From Nitrospira sp. CR1.3 (GTDB lineage Bacteria; Nitrospirota; Nitrospiria; Nitrospirales; Nitrospiraceae): a stretch of 64,000 nt of DNA. Made by a program: the position numbers and the translations under genes. A model generated the notes under the pieces. That model saw only the letters and a list, made by a program, of their open reading frames with translations. It was not told where the DNA came from and searched no databases. The stretch spans positions 98,682 to 162,681 of the forward strand of contig WIAH01000008.1 in assembly GCA_014055525.1 (NCBI GenBank), given 5' to 3'. Below are positions 25,891-36,451 of the stretch, piece by piece; positions within the stretch are counted from its first letter, which is position 1; each line of letters starts with the position of its first letter.

Positions 25891-26949
25891 TTAGACTTTC
25901 AGGAGACGAGCGACATCCTCCTTGGTCGCCTCAACGGTCTTCGGTTGAACCGATACGCTGATGGCGGTGTCGGCGTCCTTCAATCCATGCCCGGTCAAGG
26001 TGCAGACCACCGTGTCGCCTTCGCGTAACGTCCCCTGCCGGCACAGCTTGACGACACCGGCGACGGACGCCGCCGAGGCGGGCTCGCAAAATACTCCTTC
26101 CGTTCCCGCTACCATGGCATAGGCATGGAGAATTTCTTCGTCGCTGACCGCATCGATGGCTCCCGACGATTCCTTGACTGCGGTGAGCGCCGACTGCCAA
26201 CTGGCGGGATTGCCGATGCGAATGGCTGTCGCCACCGTCTGAGGATTTTCAACGATGTGGCCGAGCACAATCGGCGCTGCTCCCGCAGCCTGAAATCCCA
26301 TCATCCGTGGCGATCGCGTCGTCTGATTCGCGGCTCGATATTCTTGATAGCCTTTCCAGTAGGCGGTGATGTTGCCGGCATTTCCGACGGGCAACACGTG
26401 AACCGTCGGCGCATCTCCCAATTGGTCGCACACTTCCATTGCCGCCGTTTTCTGCCCTTCAATACGATAGGGATTCAACGAATTGACGAGCTCGATGTGA
26501 TGCGATGCCGACAACTCTTTCACGATGGAGAGGGCCTGATCGAAATTGCCGTTGATCTGAATGACTGTGGCTTGATGCATCATCGCCTGCGATAGTTTGC
26601 CCATCGCGATTTTTCCCGCCGGGATCAGAACGTAGACGGCAAGCCCGGCGTGCGCCCCATAGGCTGCCGCAGAGGCGGAGGTGTTTCCAGTCGACGCACA
26701 AATGACCGCGCGGGCTCCGACCTCCATCGCCTTGGAGATGGCCATGGTCATGCCACGATCTTTGAACGATCCCGTGGGATTGGCTCCTTCGAACTTGAGA
26801 TAGAGGTCGACACCGGGCGCGATCTTCCTGGCAAGCCTTGCCGCGCGAATCAGCGGCGTGTTGCCTTCTCCGAGAGACACGACCGGTGTACGTTCGGTCA
26901 CCGGCAGGAACTTGCGGTACTCTTCGATCAGGCCACGCCAGCGGTTCAT
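25891..26949 (-). CDS. thrC: threonine synthase
   Basis: The product is 352 residues, a fold-type II PLP enzyme. The PLP lysine lies in [17 protein letters not shown] near residue 60. Other motifs are [48 protein letters not shown] (phosphate-binding glycine loop) and [19 protein letters not shown]. It converts O-phosphohomoserine to threonine. The short bacterial form (about 350 residues) is seen. It starts four bases after hom ends. The neighbours hom, the apgM-like gene and lysC place it in threonine synthesis. Confidence 0.96.
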   Translation of the reverse strand: MNRWRGLIEEYRKFLPVTERTPVVSLGEGNTPLIRAARLARKIAPGVDLYLKFEGANPTGSFKDRGMTMAISKAMEVGARAVICASTGNTSASAAAYGAHAGLAVYVLIPAGKIAMGKLSQAMMHQATVIQINGNFDQALSIVKELSASHHIELVNSLNPYRIEGQKTAAMEVCDQLGDAPTVHVLPVGNAGNITAYWKGYQEYRAANQTTRSPRMMGFQAAGAAPIVLGHIVENPQTVATAIRIGNPASWQSALTAVKESSGAIDAVSDEEILHAYAMVAGTEGVFCEPASAASVAGVVKLCRQGTLREGDTVVCTLTGHGLKDADTAISVSVQPKTVEATKEDVARLLKV

Positions 26950-26953
26950 TATG

Positions 26954-28267
26954 TCACTCGTCCTGACCCTCGATGCGTATCAACGTCGTCGGCTCGGACA
27001 TAAACGCCATGCGGTCGATTTCTCGAAGCGCCGTCTGTACCGCCCGTTCTTGCGCCGTATGAGTTTTGATGACGATCGGAACCGTTTGTCCCGCGCGACG
27101 CCCCTTTTGCAACATCGACGAAATGCTGATGCCGCAACGGCCCAATGCGCCTGCGATCTGCGCCAGCACGCCGGGCCGATCCAGCACCATGAAACGCAAG
27201 TAATACAAGGAATGGATTTCTTCCATCGGCCGCATGCGGAGAGGGCGCCGTTGATCCTGCTGGAACGACGCGGGAGGCACTCGTCCTGCACCGCCCTTGA
27301 GCAGATTGCGCGCACTGGAGATGATATCGCTGACGACGGCGCTGCCTGCAGCCATATCGCCGGCCCCGCGGCCGAACAAGACGACGTCGCCCACGGCATC
27401 GCCGATGAGTTGAATGGCGTTATACACCCCTTGGATCTTAGCCAGCGGAGAATCCGAGGGCAGCATAGTGGGATGCACCCGCGCCTCGATTTCGCCCTCG
27501 ACCATCTTCGCAATACCAAGCAGTTTGATGGCGAACCCGAATTCCTGAGCGTAGGCGATATCGTGCTGAGTAATGTGAGTGATCCCTTCCGTGTACAGTT
27601 CTTTGAAATTGATCGGCGTGCCGAAGGCCAAATTTGCGAGCACAGCCAGTTTGTGCGCCGAGTCCGTCCCCGCCACGTCGAAGGTCGGATCGGCTTCCGC
27701 ATATCCCGCCCGCTGGGCCTCCGCCAACGTCTCTGCGAACCCATGCCCTTCGTTCGTCATGCGGGACAGGATATAGTTGGACGTCCCGTTGATGATGCCG
27801 TAGATGGATTGAATCGCATTGGCCGCCAAACCCTCCGTCAGCGCCCGGATGACGGGAATGCCTCCGCCGACACTGGCCTCGAACCCCAAATCGACGCCCT
27901 TGCGGGCCGCCGCCGCGAACAGTTCCTCCCCGTGCAGGGCTAAGAGGGCTTTATTGGCGGTCACGACGTGTTTCCCCGCCTCGATGGCCTCCACAATAAT
28001 TCGCTTGGCGAAGTCATAGCCCCCGATCAGTTCGACGACGATGTCGACGCCGGGATCGGCCAATACCAGTTTCGCATCATTGACCAGGATGCCGGGGGGC
28101 AGGTTGACCCCGCGGTCCCGCGTGACGTCCAAATCCGCGATTCGGACAAGTTCGATGGGCACACCGACGCGCCGCCGGATGAGCGCCGCATTCTCCAGCA
28201 GAATCCTGGCGACTCCCGTACCGACCGTCCCGAACCCGATGACGCCGACTCCCACTCGCGAAATCAT
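26954..28267 (-). CDS. hom: homoserine dehydrogenase
   Basis: The product is 437 residues. The Rossmann N-terminus is [17 protein letters not shown], then [46 protein letters not shown] and [21 protein letters not shown], which form the catalytic region. A C-terminal ACT domain begins near residue 350 ([29 protein letters not shown]), consistent with threonine feedback inhibition. It reduces aspartate semialdehyde to homoserine. The ATG overlaps the preceding aminotransferase stop as ATGA, indicating translational coupling. Confidence 0.97.
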   Translation of the reverse strand: MISRVGVGVIGFGTVGTGVARILLENAALIRRRVGVPIELVRIADLDVTRDRGVNLPPGILVNDAKLVLADPGVDIVVELIGGYDFAKRIIVEAIEAGKHVVTANKALLALHGEELFAAAARKGVDLGFEASVGGGIPVIRALTEGLAANAIQSIYGIINGTSNYILSRMTNEGHGFAETLAEAQRAGYAEADPTFDVAGTDSAHKLAVLANLAFGTPINFKELYTEGITHITQHDIAYAQEFGFAIKLLGIAKMVEGEIEARVHPTMLPSDSPLAKIQGVYNAIQLIGDAVGDVVLFGRGAGDMAAGSAVVSDIISSARNLLKGGAGRVPPASFQQDQRRPLRMRPMEEIHSLYYLRFMVLDRPGVLAQIAGALGRCGISISSMLQKGRRAGQTVPIVIKTHTAQERAVQTALREIDRMAFMSEPTTLIRIEGQDE

Positions 28268-29460
28268 TCGTCAGTCCCCTCAAGCTTCAAGGCCTTGCGA
28301 ATTCCCCGAACGGCCTGCCTGGTACGATGCTCGTTCTCGACCAAGGCAAAGCGCACGTATTCATCACCGCCCTCGCCGAACCCGATCCCCGGAGACACGG
28401 CGACCTTCGCATCGCGCAACAAGAGCTTGGAAAATTCCAGCGAGCCCATATGCCGATAAGGCAAGGGGATCCTGGCCCAGACAAACATGGTCGCCAGCGG
28501 CTTGCTCACATTCCAGCCGATGCGGTTCAAGCCGCTCACGAGCGCATCGCGCCGCTTCTGATAGCGCAGAACGGTTTCCTTGACGCAATCCTGCGGCCCA
28601 TTGAGCGCGATCACGCTCGCGATCTGCAACGGTTGAAAGATGCCGTAGTCCAGATAGCTCTTGATCTTGGCCAAGGCCCCGACGACCTCGCGGTTGCCCA
28701 CGCAGAATCCCACACGCCAGCCGGGCATGTTGTAAGCCTTTGAGAGCGTGTAAAATTCGACGCCGACATCCTTCGCGCCCTGCACTTGGAGAAAACTCGG
28801 CGCCTTGTAGCCGTCAAACACCAAGTCGGCATAGGCCAGATCATGTATCACGATGACATTGTGCTCTTTGGCGAACGCGACGATCTTCTTGAAAAATTCC
28901 AGGTCCGCGATGGCCGTCGTCGGATTGTGCGGGAAATTGATGACGAGAATTCTCGGCCGTGGAAACGTTTGCCGATAGACCCGCTGAAGATCGTCGAAGA
29001 AGTCGCTGTCTTGGCGTAACTCGATCCCGCGGACTTCTCCTCCGGCAATGATGAAACTATACATGTGGATCGGATAGGTCGGGGTCGGAGTCAGCACGAC
29101 ATCGCCTGGCCCGATCATCGCCAGCGACAGGTGCGCCAATCCTTCCTTCGATCCGATCGTGACAATAGCCTCGGTTTCAGGATCCAGTTCGACGTCGTAG
29201 TTGCGCTTGTACCAGCCGGCGATGGCGTGTCGGAGCTTCGTGATGCCGCGTGATGCGGAATAGCGATGGTTCTTTCCCTTCCGCGCGGCCTCGATCATCT
29301 TCTCCACGATGTGCGGCGGTGTCGGTTGGTCCGGATTGCCCATCCCGAAGTCGATGATGTCCTCGCCTCGATGGCGCGCTTCGAGCTTCAGGCTCTGCAC
29401 CTGGGCGAACACATAGGGCGGAAGTCGCTTTAATCGATAGAAGTGATCAGCCAGTCCCAT
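28264..29460 (-). CDS. class I/II PLP aminotransferase (AlaC-like)
   Basis: The product is 398 residues. The start at 29460 gives the family N-terminus [21 protein letters not shown]; a 14-codon longer frame looks spurious. Motifs: [55 protein letters not shown] and the PLP lysine in [18 protein letters not shown]. The best match is the AlaC (glutamate-pyruvate transaminase) group. LL-diaminopimelate aminotransferases are relatives, and given the lysine/threonine operon such a role is possible. It is the first gene of the operon, behind a good promoter at 29538-29567. Confidence 0.9.
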   Translation of the reverse strand: MGLADHFYRLKRLPPYVFAQVQSLKLEARHRGEDIIDFGMGNPDQPTPPHIVEKMIEAARKGKNHRYSASRGITKLRHAIAGWYKRNYDVELDPETEAIVTIGSKEGLAHLSLAMIGPGDVVLTPTPTYPIHMYSFIIAGGEVRGIELRQDSDFFDDLQRVYRQTFPRPRILVINFPHNPTTAIADLEFFKKIVAFAKEHNVIVIHDLAYADLVFDGYKAPSFLQVQGAKDVGVEFYTLSKAYNMPGWRVGFCVGNREVVGALAKIKSYLDYGIFQPLQIASVIALNGPQDCVKETVLRYQKRRDALVSGLNRIGWNVSKPLATMFVWARIPLPYRHMGSLEFSKLLLRDAKVAVSPGIGFGEGGDEYVRFALVENEHRTRQAVRGIRKALKLEGTDE

Positions 29461-29537
29461 CGTGTCGCTACGCTGTTTTCGACAATATGAACACGCGTTC
29501 ACACTGGAAAGTTGCCCCGCCAGCCGGACGAATGCTT

Positions 29538-29567
29538 ATTCTAATTGCGCCTGGGGAGTCGAGTCAA
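29538..29567 (-). promoter_or_regulatory. sigma-70-type promoter of the aspartate-family operon
   Basis: The minus strand has TTGACT (29567-29562), an 18-base spacer and TAGAAT (29543-29538); both boxes match five of six consensus bases. The start would be near 29531, giving a leader of about 70 bases before the aminotransferase ATG. The same hexamers and spacing recur at 49411-49440. Confidence 0.65.
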
Positions 29568-29750
29568 ATTGTCCCGTGATTCTGTGGGGTTCTGCAAGCC
29601 GACCGGTCCAGGCGTCTCTGCTCTTGTTCTCTCGGTCGGTCGTCTCCGTTCTTGCCCCGTTCCAGGGATTTCTGCTACAACAACGGCGACTGCTCTTTCC
29701 CGTCGCCCGGCTTCGGCTCTCCCTGTAGATCGAAATCAAACGGAGGTGGC

Positions 29751-30464
29751 GTGCCCAGACTCGGTGTCAACATCGATCATGTTGCAACCCTTCGCCAGGC
29801 CCGCGGCGGATCCGATCCGGACCCGATCGCCGCGGCAGTGCTGGTAGAACTGGCCGGAGCGGACGGGATTGTGGTTCATCTGCGGGAGGATCGCCGGCAT
29901 ATTCAGGACCGCGATCTCCAGCTTCTCCGGGAGGTCATCCACACCAAACTGGACCTCGAAATGGCCGCCGATGAAACCATGGCGAAGATTGCACTGACGG
30001 TCAAGCCCGATATGGTTACACTCGTTCCTGAACGGCGACAGGAGCTCACAACGGAAGGCGGCCTTGACGCAGCCGGTCACAAAGACCGGATTCAGCAGAT
30101 CGTGACCCTGCTGCATAACGGCGGCATCCCCGTCAGTCTCTTCATCGAGCCGGACCTTACCCAGGTCAAGACCGCACACAAACTGTCCGCGGATTTTGTC
30201 GAACTCCATACGGGCCGATACGCCAACGCCCAACGAGCCAAGGAAGCCGACGCAGAAATCGAGGCCATTACTCAAGCGGCGAAATTGGCGTACAAGCTCG
30301 GCCTCGGCGTCAATGCCGGCCACGGGCTAAATTATCAGAATGTGAAGCGATTGATTCATGTCCCCGAAATCGTGGAATACAACATCGGCCACAGTATCAT
30401 GTCTCGAGCCATGCTGGTCGGTATCGATCGGGCTGTCAGGGAAATGAAGGCGCTGCTCGACTGA
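29751..30464 (+). CDS. pdxJ: pyridoxine 5'-phosphate synthase
   Basis: The 237-residue product starts at a GTG with GGAGG directly upstream; a frame extending 33 codons earlier lacks homology. The N-terminus [20 protein letters not shown] is the PdxJ signature. It is followed by [65 protein letters not shown] and [15 protein letters not shown]. The enzyme makes pyridoxine 5'-phosphate in the DXP-dependent vitamin B6 route. It is divergent from the aminotransferase operon and is followed by nnr 74 bases later. PLP made here would serve many neighbours (AlaC-like, ThrC, Dat). Confidence 0.97.
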   Translation: MPRLGVNIDHVATLRQARGGSDPDPIAAAVLVELAGADGIVVHLREDRRHIQDRDLQLLREVIHTKLDLEMAADETMAKIALTVKPDMVTLVPERRQELTTEGGLDAAGHKDRIQQIVTLLHNGGIPVSLFIEPDLTQVKTAHKLSADFVELHTGRYANAQRAKEADAEIEAITQAAKLAYKLGLGVNAGHGLNYQNVKRLIHVPEIVEYNIGHSIMSRAMLVGIDRAVREMKALLD

Positions 30465-30538
30465 GCCCGGCGCCGGTTGGGATACTCTCCTTCGCTCCTC
30501 AAACCATTGGCTGAATTCATGATCAGACCGGATCTTCC

Positions 30539-32089
30539 ATGAAGATCGTCACTGCCGCCCAAATGCAAGCGCTCGATCGGCGAGCGATAGTCGAAGGACG
30601 CATTCCCGGAAGCCTCTTGATGGAACGGGCCGGCGAGGGGGTCGTGACGGCCTTGGAGGAACGGTTCGGCCCTCCACGAGGCAAGTCGATCGCCATCCTC
30701 TGCGGGAAGGGAAACAACGGAGGTGACGGGCTCGTTGTCGCGCGTCTGCTGCGCCGTCGGGGGGCCAAGGTGCGGGTCTTGCTGCTCGCGCCGGTCTCGG
30801 ACCTCACCCGCGATGCAGCCGCCATGCACCGGCGGCTTGTCCGAGCGTCCGGAAAGTCTTCGCTCGCACCTTTCAAGTCCGATGACCAGGCGCGGACCGT
30901 TTTGGCATCAAGCGACATCGTGATTGATGCGCTTCTCGGCACCGGCCTGTCATCCGAGGTCTCGGGAAATTATCGAGCAGCTATCGATCTCATGAACCGG
31001 AGCGGTCGACCGATCGTAGCAGTCGACATTCCTTCCGGAATCCATGCGGACAGCGGAGCGTTGCTGGGAGCCGCCGTTCGCGCTTCGTTGACCGTAACAT
31101 TCGGACTTCCCAAACTCGGATTGTACCTCGGATCTGGAATCGATCATGCCGGAGAAGTCCGCATCGCCGATATCGGCATCCCCTCCTCCTATACGGATGC
31201 CCTAGACAGCCGCGCGGTGCTTGTGACGGAGGACGCCGTCCGGCAGATCTTTCCATCTCGCCGCCTGTCCGCGCACAAGGGGACGTTCGGCCATGCCGGT
31301 ATCATCGCCGGATCCGTCGGGAAGACAGGGGCCGCGGCACTCGCCGCCCAGGCAGCGCTTCGAATCGGGGCGGGGCTGGTCACGGTCGCCACGCCGAGCA
31401 GTGTGAACGACGTGCTGGAAGCAAAGCTGCTTGAAGTGATGACGTTGCCCCTTCCTGAAACGAAGGCACGAACTCTGGCCAGTTCGAGTTTCGACCGCAT
31501 TCTTCCCTTCATCCAGGCCAAGACTGCGGTTGCCATCGGCCCGGGACTTTCCACGCATCCCGAGACCGTCGAGTTGGTTCAATCCCTCATGAAGCATCTG
31601 GATCGTCCATCGGTCCTCGACGCGGACGCGCTCAATGCGCTGGCGAGCCGGGCTTCTCTCCTGACGGAGTGCAAGATCCCTCCCGTTCTCACGCCGCATC
31701 CGGGCGAGATGGCGCGTCTTGAAGTCGGCGCCACCGCTCAGACGGTCAATGCCGATCGGCTCGGTACCGCCAGCCGATTTGCCCGGGAGCGCGGCCTGTT
31801 CCTCGTGTTGAAGGGCGCAAGAACTGTGATTGCCAGGCCGGACGGTCTTGTCGCCATCTGTCCGACCGGTAACCCCGGCATGGCCACGGCCGGAACCGGG
31901 GACGTGTTGACCGGGATGGTCGTCGGCTTGCTCGCGCAGGGTGTCCCGACATGGGAGGCGGCTTGCGCGGCCACCTACGTCCACGGAGCAGCCGGCGACC
32001 TGGCCGCGCAACAGCTCGGAGAGACGGGCATGCTCGCCCGTGATGTGATCGCGCATATTCCCTATGCCCTCAAGACCATCAGTCGATAG
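30539..32089 (+). CDS. nnr: bifunctional NAD(P)HX epimerase/dehydratase
   Basis: The product is 516 residues with two fused domains. The N-terminal YjeF epimerase (1-220) has MKIVTAAQMQALDRRAI, CGKGNNGGDGLVVARLL and VDIPSGIHADSG. The C-terminal ribokinase-like dehydratase (230-516) has GHAGIIAGSVGKTGAAALAAQAALR, VLDADALNALA, LTPHPGEMARL and PTGNPGMATAGTGDVLTGMV. The pair repairs hydrated NADH and NADPH. The ATG is chosen on homology. It overlaps tsaE by 26 bases and leads an overlapping run nnr-tsaE-lapA-mutS, an order (nnr-tsaE) seen in many bacteria. Confidence 0.96.
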   Translation: MKIVTAAQMQALDRRAIVEGRIPGSLLMERAGEGVVTALEERFGPPRGKSIAILCGKGNNGGDGLVVARLLRRRGAKVRVLLLAPVSDLTRDAAAMHRRLVRASGKSSLAPFKSDDQARTVLASSDIVIDALLGTGLSSEVSGNYRAAIDLMNRSGRPIVAVDIPSGIHADSGALLGAAVRASLTVTFGLPKLGLYLGSGIDHAGEVRIADIGIPSSYTDALDSRAVLVTEDAVRQIFPSRRLSAHKGTFGHAGIIAGSVGKTGAAALAAQAALRIGAGLVTVATPSSVNDVLEAKLLEVMTLPLPETKARTLASSSFDRILPFIQAKTAVAIGPGLSTHPETVELVQSLMKHLDRPSVLDADALNALASRASLLTECKIPPVLTPHPGEMARLEVGATAQTVNADRLGTASRFARERGLFLVLKGARTVIARPDGLVAICPTGNPGMATAGTGDVLTGMVVGLLAQGVPTWEAACAATYVHGAAGDLAAQQLGETGMLARDVIAHIPYALKTISR

Positions 32090-32678
32090 GCGAAAGTCGG
32101 ACGTCGGTTCGCCCCCTGCTCGACGGCCTTCGCAAGGTACGCCGTCGGAAAACCGCTGGGAAATCATCTCCGCGTCGGTCCGAGAGACGGACCGGCTTGG
32201 CCAGGCGATCGGCCACGGACTGCGCGGGGGGGAGATCCTTGCTCTTTTCGGACCGTTGGGGGCTGGTAAAACGGCTCTGGTTCGAGGTATCGCCAAAGGC
32301 CTGGGCGCAGCCACCACAGGCGTGAGCAGTCCGACCTTCGTCCTTATTCATGAGTATCGGGGCCGGCTTGCGCTCGCACACGTGGATCTCTACCGCATCG
32401 ATTCACTGCGTGACCTGGAATCGACGGGACTTGGCGAATATCTGTCCGGACCCACGGTGACCGTGATTGAGTGGGCTGATAAAGGCCTTGCGTGGCTACC
32501 GGACGACCGGCTTGAAATTGAGTTGCGCCACCTGACAGTTGAGAGTAGAAGGGTCCGGTTGGCGGCTCGCGGACCGGTTTCGATTCCGCTTTTGTTACGC
32601 ACCAAAACTGAATTCTGTCGATCCAGGACAACAGCCCGGAGAGGACATCCGAAGCACCGGAAGGCACAGCCAATATGA
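32064..32678 (+). CDS. tsaE: tRNA t6A biosynthesis ATPase TsaE
   Basis: The product is 204 residues. Walker A GPLGAGKTALVRGIAKGLG lies near residue 62, then VSSPTFVLIHEYRG, LAHVDLYRIDSLRDLESTGLGEYL and VTVIEWADKG, which are the complete TsaE blocks. The protein works with TsaB and TsaD in making threonylcarbamoyl adenosine at position 37 of tRNAs. The first ~35 residues and last ~30 residues lie outside the usual ~150-residue family core; the tail is basic and its codons overlap the lapA start (ATGA). The start inside nnr is the only in-frame candidate. Confidence 0.93.
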   Translation: MPSRPSVDRRKSDVGSPPARRPSQGTPSENRWEIISASVRETDRLGQAIGHGLRGGEILALFGPLGAGKTALVRGIAKGLGAATTGVSSPTFVLIHEYRGRLALAHVDLYRIDSLRDLESTGLGEYLSGPTVTVIEWADKGLAWLPDDRLEIELRHLTVESRRVRLAARGPVSIPLLLRTKTEFCRSRTTARRGHPKHRKAQPI

Positions 32679-33022
32679 TTCGACTCATCTTGGTCGGCAT
32701 TCTGCTCCTCCTGTGTCTGGCTTTCTTCCTGCAAAATCAGGAACAAGAAGTGAAGCTCCGCTACTTCTTCGGGCTCTTCGAAGCTTCGACGCCGATTTAC
32801 AAGCCGATCCTGACCGGATTTGCGATCGGGCTGCTCGTCTCCGGCATCCTCTTGTTTCCCCCCTGGGTAAGGGGCCGCATTGAGCTTCGCCGAAAAACCA
32901 AAGCGCTGCAGGAAGCCGAGGTTGACCTGGAACGGCTTCGGCACTCTCTGGAGAAGGTGACCGGGAAGAGCTCCCCTCCGCCTCCGGGTGATTCCCCGCT
33001 CCGAGATCGATCCGATGAGTGA
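32675..33022 (+). CDS. LapA-family (DUF1049) membrane protein
   Basis: The product is 115 residues with two hydrophobic helices, MIRLILVGILLLLCLAFFLQNQEQEVKLRYFF and a second segment TGFAIGLLVSGILLFPPWV. A charged coiled-coil-like helix (LRRKTKALQEAEVDLERLRHSLEK) and a Pro-rich tail follow. This is the LapA/YciS layout, where the E. coli protein is an inner-membrane factor in lipopolysaccharide assembly regulation. It is coupled to tsaE by ATGA and overlaps mutS by eight bases. No LPS genes are adjacent, so the role is inferred from family only. Confidence 0.85.
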   Translation: MIRLILVGILLLLCLAFFLQNQEQEVKLRYFFGLFEASTPIYKPILTGFAIGLLVSGILLFPPWVRGRIELRRKTKALQEAEVDLERLRHSLEKVTGKSSPPPPGDSPLRDRSDE

Positions 33023-35666
33023 CGCAGAAACCACGCCGCTGATGCGGCAGTATCGCGAGATCAAACGCGGCTATCCGGAAGCGATCCTCCTTTTCCGCGT
33101 CGGCGATTTTTACGAAATGTTCGATGACGACGCGAGAGAAGCCTCCGGGCTCCTCAGCATTGCGCTTACCTCGCGCGATAAAGCCAGCGCCGAGCCGATT
33201 CCGCTGTGTGGAGTCCCCCACCATGCGGCCCAAGGTTATATCGCCAAACTGTTGAAAGCGGGACGCACGGTTGCCCTGTGCGAACAAGTAGAGGACCCGA
33301 AACTCGCGAAAGGGCTGGTTCGACGCGAAGTGGTTCGCCTCTATACTCCAGGCACCCTGGTCGATACGGAGTTTCTGTCTCCGGGTGAATCCAATTTTCT
33401 GGCGGCGGTTTCTCGATCTTCGAACCAGATGGGAAAGAAAACGGAGCCGATACTCGGCCTGGCCGCTCTCGACGTTTCGACCGGTGACTTTTGGGTCACA
33501 GAATTCCAAGGCCACGGCCCGACCGACGAAGGGCAATTGATCGATGAGCTCGGCAGGGTGGAACCGAAAGAGGTGCTCTATCCTGAGCCGGATACGGCAT
33601 TGAGAGCCTCCCTGACGACCCTCAATGAGGCAAGGCTGTGCGCGCAGCCACCCTCTGCCTTCTCTCAACAGGACGCGACGGTTCTGCTGCAGTCTCATTT
33701 CGGCGTGCACTCGCTGGACGGATTCGGTTGTCGCGGTCTGACGGCCGGGCTCGGGGCGGCAGGAGCCGTCTGGCGGTATTTCCGGGAGACACAACCGACG
33801 GCTTCACTCGCGCATATTCGCCGCTTGCAGCGGCGCTGGACCGGCGAGATGATGCACTTGGACGGCGCGACCATTCGCAACCTCGAACTCGTGCGCTCAC
33901 TGGGAGGAGGAGACGGCCAGCCGGGACAACAAGGCGCCACGGTGCTCTCGATTCTGGATCGCACCTCCACCGCGATGGGAAGCCGACTTCTGAGGGATTG
34001 GCTGGTTCGTCCGCTGTTGGATCGCCGCGCGATTCAAGCACGATTGGACGCGGTAGGGGAATTGAGAGGACGCCTCTCGCAGCGAGTCGCGCTGAGAACG
34101 ATCTTGCGGACGGTCCAGGATCTTGCCCGCATGAGCAGCCGCATCACGCTGGGTCTGGCGGGCCCCAGGGAGCTTCTCGCCCTCAAACAATCGTTGAGCG
34201 CACTGCCTGAATTGCGCGCCCAGCTTGAGCCACTCGAGGCAGCCCTGCTCGTCGCGGCTCGCGACGCATGGGACGATTGCCGAGACATCCACGATTTGAT
34301 CGAACAAGCCGTCCACCCCGATGCGCCGATGTCGCTTCGAGACGGCAACCTAATTCGTGAAGGCTACCATGCCGGCATCGACGAGCTTCGCAAGGGACGG
34401 ACTGAAGGCAGGGGCTGGATTGCGTCACTGGAAAGCAAGGAACGGGCACGCACCGGAATTGACTCGTTGAAGGTTCGCTACAATCAGGTGTTCGGCTATT
34501 ACATTGAGATTACGAAGGCCAACCTCCCGAAGGTGCCGACCGACTACATCCGCAAACAGACACTGGTGAACGCTGAACGGTTCATGACGCCGGAATTGAA
34601 AGAATTGGAAGAAACGGTCACGGGGGCAGAAGCGAAGTTGCAGGCTCTTGAGGAAGAATTGTTCGTGCGACTCCGTGAGAGGATCGCGAAGGAAGTGCCA
34701 CGGCTTCAGGCGATGGCGCAATCGCTGTCGCTGCTCGACGTACTGGCCGGACTCGCCGAAACGGCCGCCCTGTACCGGTACGTGCAGCCGACGATCGACG
34801 AGACCGATACGATCAGCATTCATGAAGGGCGCCACCCGGTTATCGAGCAACTGCGCGGGGACCTGACATTTGTTCCGAACGATACCCTTCTGGACGGCGA
34901 CCGGAACAGGCTGGTGATTCTCACCGGCCCCAACATGGCTGGAAAGAGCACCTACCTTCGCCAGGTCGCCCTCATCGTCCTGCTCGCCCAAATCGGCAGT
35001 TTTGTGCCGGCCACTCAGGCCCGCATCGGATTGGTCGATCGGATTTTCACCCGTGTCGGGGCCTCTGACAATCTTGCCGCCGGGCAGAGCACGTTCATGG
35101 TGGAGATGATCGAGAGCGCCCATATCTTGAACTGTGCGACCAAGAGGAGCCTGATCCTCTTGGATGAAATCGGACGTGGAACGAGCACCTACGACGGTCT
35201 GAGCATCGCTTGGGCAATCGCGGAGTACATCCATGAGCGCCGATCCCTGGGAGCCAGAACATTGTTCGCCACTCACTATCACGAGATGACGCAGCTGGAA
35301 TCGTTGCGGGAGGGAATTCGGAACTATCGGGTGGCGGTTCAGGAACGCGACGGGGACGTGGTCTTTCTCCGGAAGATCGTGCCGGGAGGCGCGGATAGAA
35401 GCTACGGCATCCACGTCGCCAAACTAGCCGGACTGCCGGTCTCAGTGATCACCCGCGCGCAGGAAGTGCTCATGAAGTTGGAACAGCCGGATGCCGCGAT
35501 TGAAGCCTCGCCCGCCTCGCACGAGAAAGCCCCTTCACGCGATGCTCTTCCTCAGCCGCATCCCCTTATCGATGAGGTCAGGCAAATCGATCTCTTCTCC
35601 CTGACCCCGCTGGATGCGCTTAATCGCCTGGCAGAACTTCAAAAGCGCGCAACCGATCCACGGTAG
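33015..35666 (+). CDS. mutS: DNA mismatch repair protein MutS
   Basis: The product is 883 residues. The mismatch-recognition FxE motif is intact (GDFYEMF, residues 30-36). The core, lever and clamp domains follow, and the ABC ATPase shows Walker A GPNMAGKSTYLRQ near 639, signature GASDNLAAGQSTFMVEM, Walker B SLILLDEIGRGTSTYDG and ATHYHEMTQL. The C-terminus ends in a short Pro/Ser-linked helix with PLDALNRLAELQK. It is the MutS1 type, not MutS2. The start at 33015 (MSDAETTPL) overlaps the lapA stop and is preferred to an ATG 27 bases upstream. A terminator-like hairpin follows. Confidence 0.97.
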   Translation: MSDAETTPLMRQYREIKRGYPEAILLFRVGDFYEMFDDDAREASGLLSIALTSRDKASAEPIPLCGVPHHAAQGYIAKLLKAGRTVALCEQVEDPKLAKGLVRREVVRLYTPGTLVDTEFLSPGESNFLAAVSRSSNQMGKKTEPILGLAALDVSTGDFWVTEFQGHGPTDEGQLIDELGRVEPKEVLYPEPDTALRASLTTLNEARLCAQPPSAFSQQDATVLLQSHFGVHSLDGFGCRGLTAGLGAAGAVWRYFRETQPTASLAHIRRLQRRWTGEMMHLDGATIRNLELVRSLGGGDGQPGQQGATVLSILDRTSTAMGSRLLRDWLVRPLLDRRAIQARLDAVGELRGRLSQRVALRTILRTVQDLARMSSRITLGLAGPRELLALKQSLSALPELRAQLEPLEAALLVAARDAWDDCRDIHDLIEQAVHPDAPMSLRDGNLIREGYHAGIDELRKGRTEGRGWIASLESKERARTGIDSLKVRYNQVFGYYIEITKANLPKVPTDYIRKQTLVNAERFMTPELKELEETVTGAEAKLQALEEELFVRLRERIAKEVPRLQAMAQSLSLLDVLAGLAETAALYRYVQPTIDETDTISIHEGRHPVIEQLRGDLTFVPNDTLLDGDRNRLVILTGPNMAGKSTYLRQVALIVLLAQIGSFVPATQARIGLVDRIFTRVGASDNLAAGQSTFMVEMIESAHILNCATKRSLILLDEIGRGTSTYDGLSIAWAIAEYIHERRSLGARTLFATHYHEMTQLESLREGIRNYRVAVQERDGDVVFLRKIVPGGADRSYGIHVAKLAGLPVSVITRAQEVLMKLEQPDAAIEASPASHEKAPSRDALPQPHPLIDEVRQIDLFSLTPLDALNRLAELQKRATDPR

Positions 35667-35681
35667 CGGTCCCATAAAATA

Positions 35682-35717
35682 GGGAGGCGGTAACCCCTGA
35701 CGGAGCTACCGCCTCCC
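35682..35717. terminator. hairpin between convergent mutS and exported-protein gene
   Basis: GGGAGGCGGTA (35682-35692) pairs perfectly with TACCGCCTCCC (35707-35717), an 11-base stem with a 14-base loop. On the minus strand it is followed by TATTTTATGG, so it best serves the minus-strand gene ending at 35741. It also lies 16 bases after the mutS stop. Confidence 0.7.
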
Positions 35718-35740
35718 CTGAGCCCCTGATCCGAACTGAA

Positions 35741-36400
35741 TTAGTGCTTGCCGCTATTCCACTTCGCCGACCAAGGAATCAAGCCACCGATCGGCTTCTT
35801 GTCCGGTGTGAGGACATCGTACTGCATCGGGGTCCCATCAGGCATCTTAGCTGACGTATTCAAAGCCTGTTTGGCCGCGTAGCAGCCGGCTTCGGTCTCA
35901 TCCTTGCCGACACATTCCTTCAAACGAAGAGAGGAAATGCTCTTCGTTTTCCCCGGCGCGCCGGCCGTTTCCGGAAGCTTCTTGACTGAGGAAATTACGC
36001 GATGGTTCTGTTCTGTTTCCGTGGCGGTGAACTCGATCAAATCCGTCGTGCTTCCTGGAGGCACTTCCTTGGCTGCCGCCGGCCCAGCGTGGGGGCGGCC
36101 CATCTTCTTGAGCTCTTCCCAGGCACCCTTGTCCGCATAGAACTTGAGGTTCTTGCCCGGATGAATTTTCTGCCAGAACAGACCGCTTTCCGCATTGCCG
36201 CCGAATACCGCGATGTTGATCCAGACCGCCTCATCGTAGGGATCGAGGACGATCACCCGACCCTGAAGGGTGGTCGGCTTGCTCATATCCCCCCACTCGA
36301 AACGCTCCTGGAATGATTCAATGGCCAAGGCGGCGGAGGCCATCGAAACCACCAATGCCACTGCGGCCATCACGGCCCAGCCTTTCATATGAAACTTCAT
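35741..36400 (-). CDS. exported protein of unknown function (exported pair, second gene)
   Basis: The 219-residue product starts at an ATG preceded by AAGGAGG. A signal peptide is clear: MKFHMKGWAVMAAVALVVSMASAALA, cleavage probably after ALA. The mature protein begins with TTLQGRVIVLDPYDEAVWINI, a small beta-domain-like block, then a helix KGAWEELKKMGRPH and a stretch TTDLIEFTATETEQNHRVISSVKKL. One Cys pair (LKECVGKDETEAGCYA) near residues 165-177 may form a disulfide. I do not recognise the family. It is 51 bases after a second exported gene in the same direction and ends at a terminator, so the two form a probable two-gene unit. Confidence 0.8.
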   Translation of the reverse strand: MKFHMKGWAVMAAVALVVSMASAALAIESFQERFEWGDMSKPTTLQGRVIVLDPYDEAVWINIAVFGGNAESGLFWQKIHPGKNLKFYADKGAWEELKKMGRPHAGPAAAKEVPPGSTTDLIEFTATETEQNHRVISSVKKLPETAGAPGKTKSISSLRLKECVGKDETEAGCYAAKQALNTSAKMPDGTPMQYDVLTPDKKPIGGLIPWSAKWNSGKH

Positions 36401-36451
36401 AATCGCGTCCTCCTTCAACAACGTAAAAGAATGATATCTTTTCGAGGTCGA

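Noticed and set aside
24775..26028. 417-codon plus-strand frame opposite the apgM-like gene
   Set aside because: No homology blocks; the minus-strand apgM-family and thrC genes are complete here.
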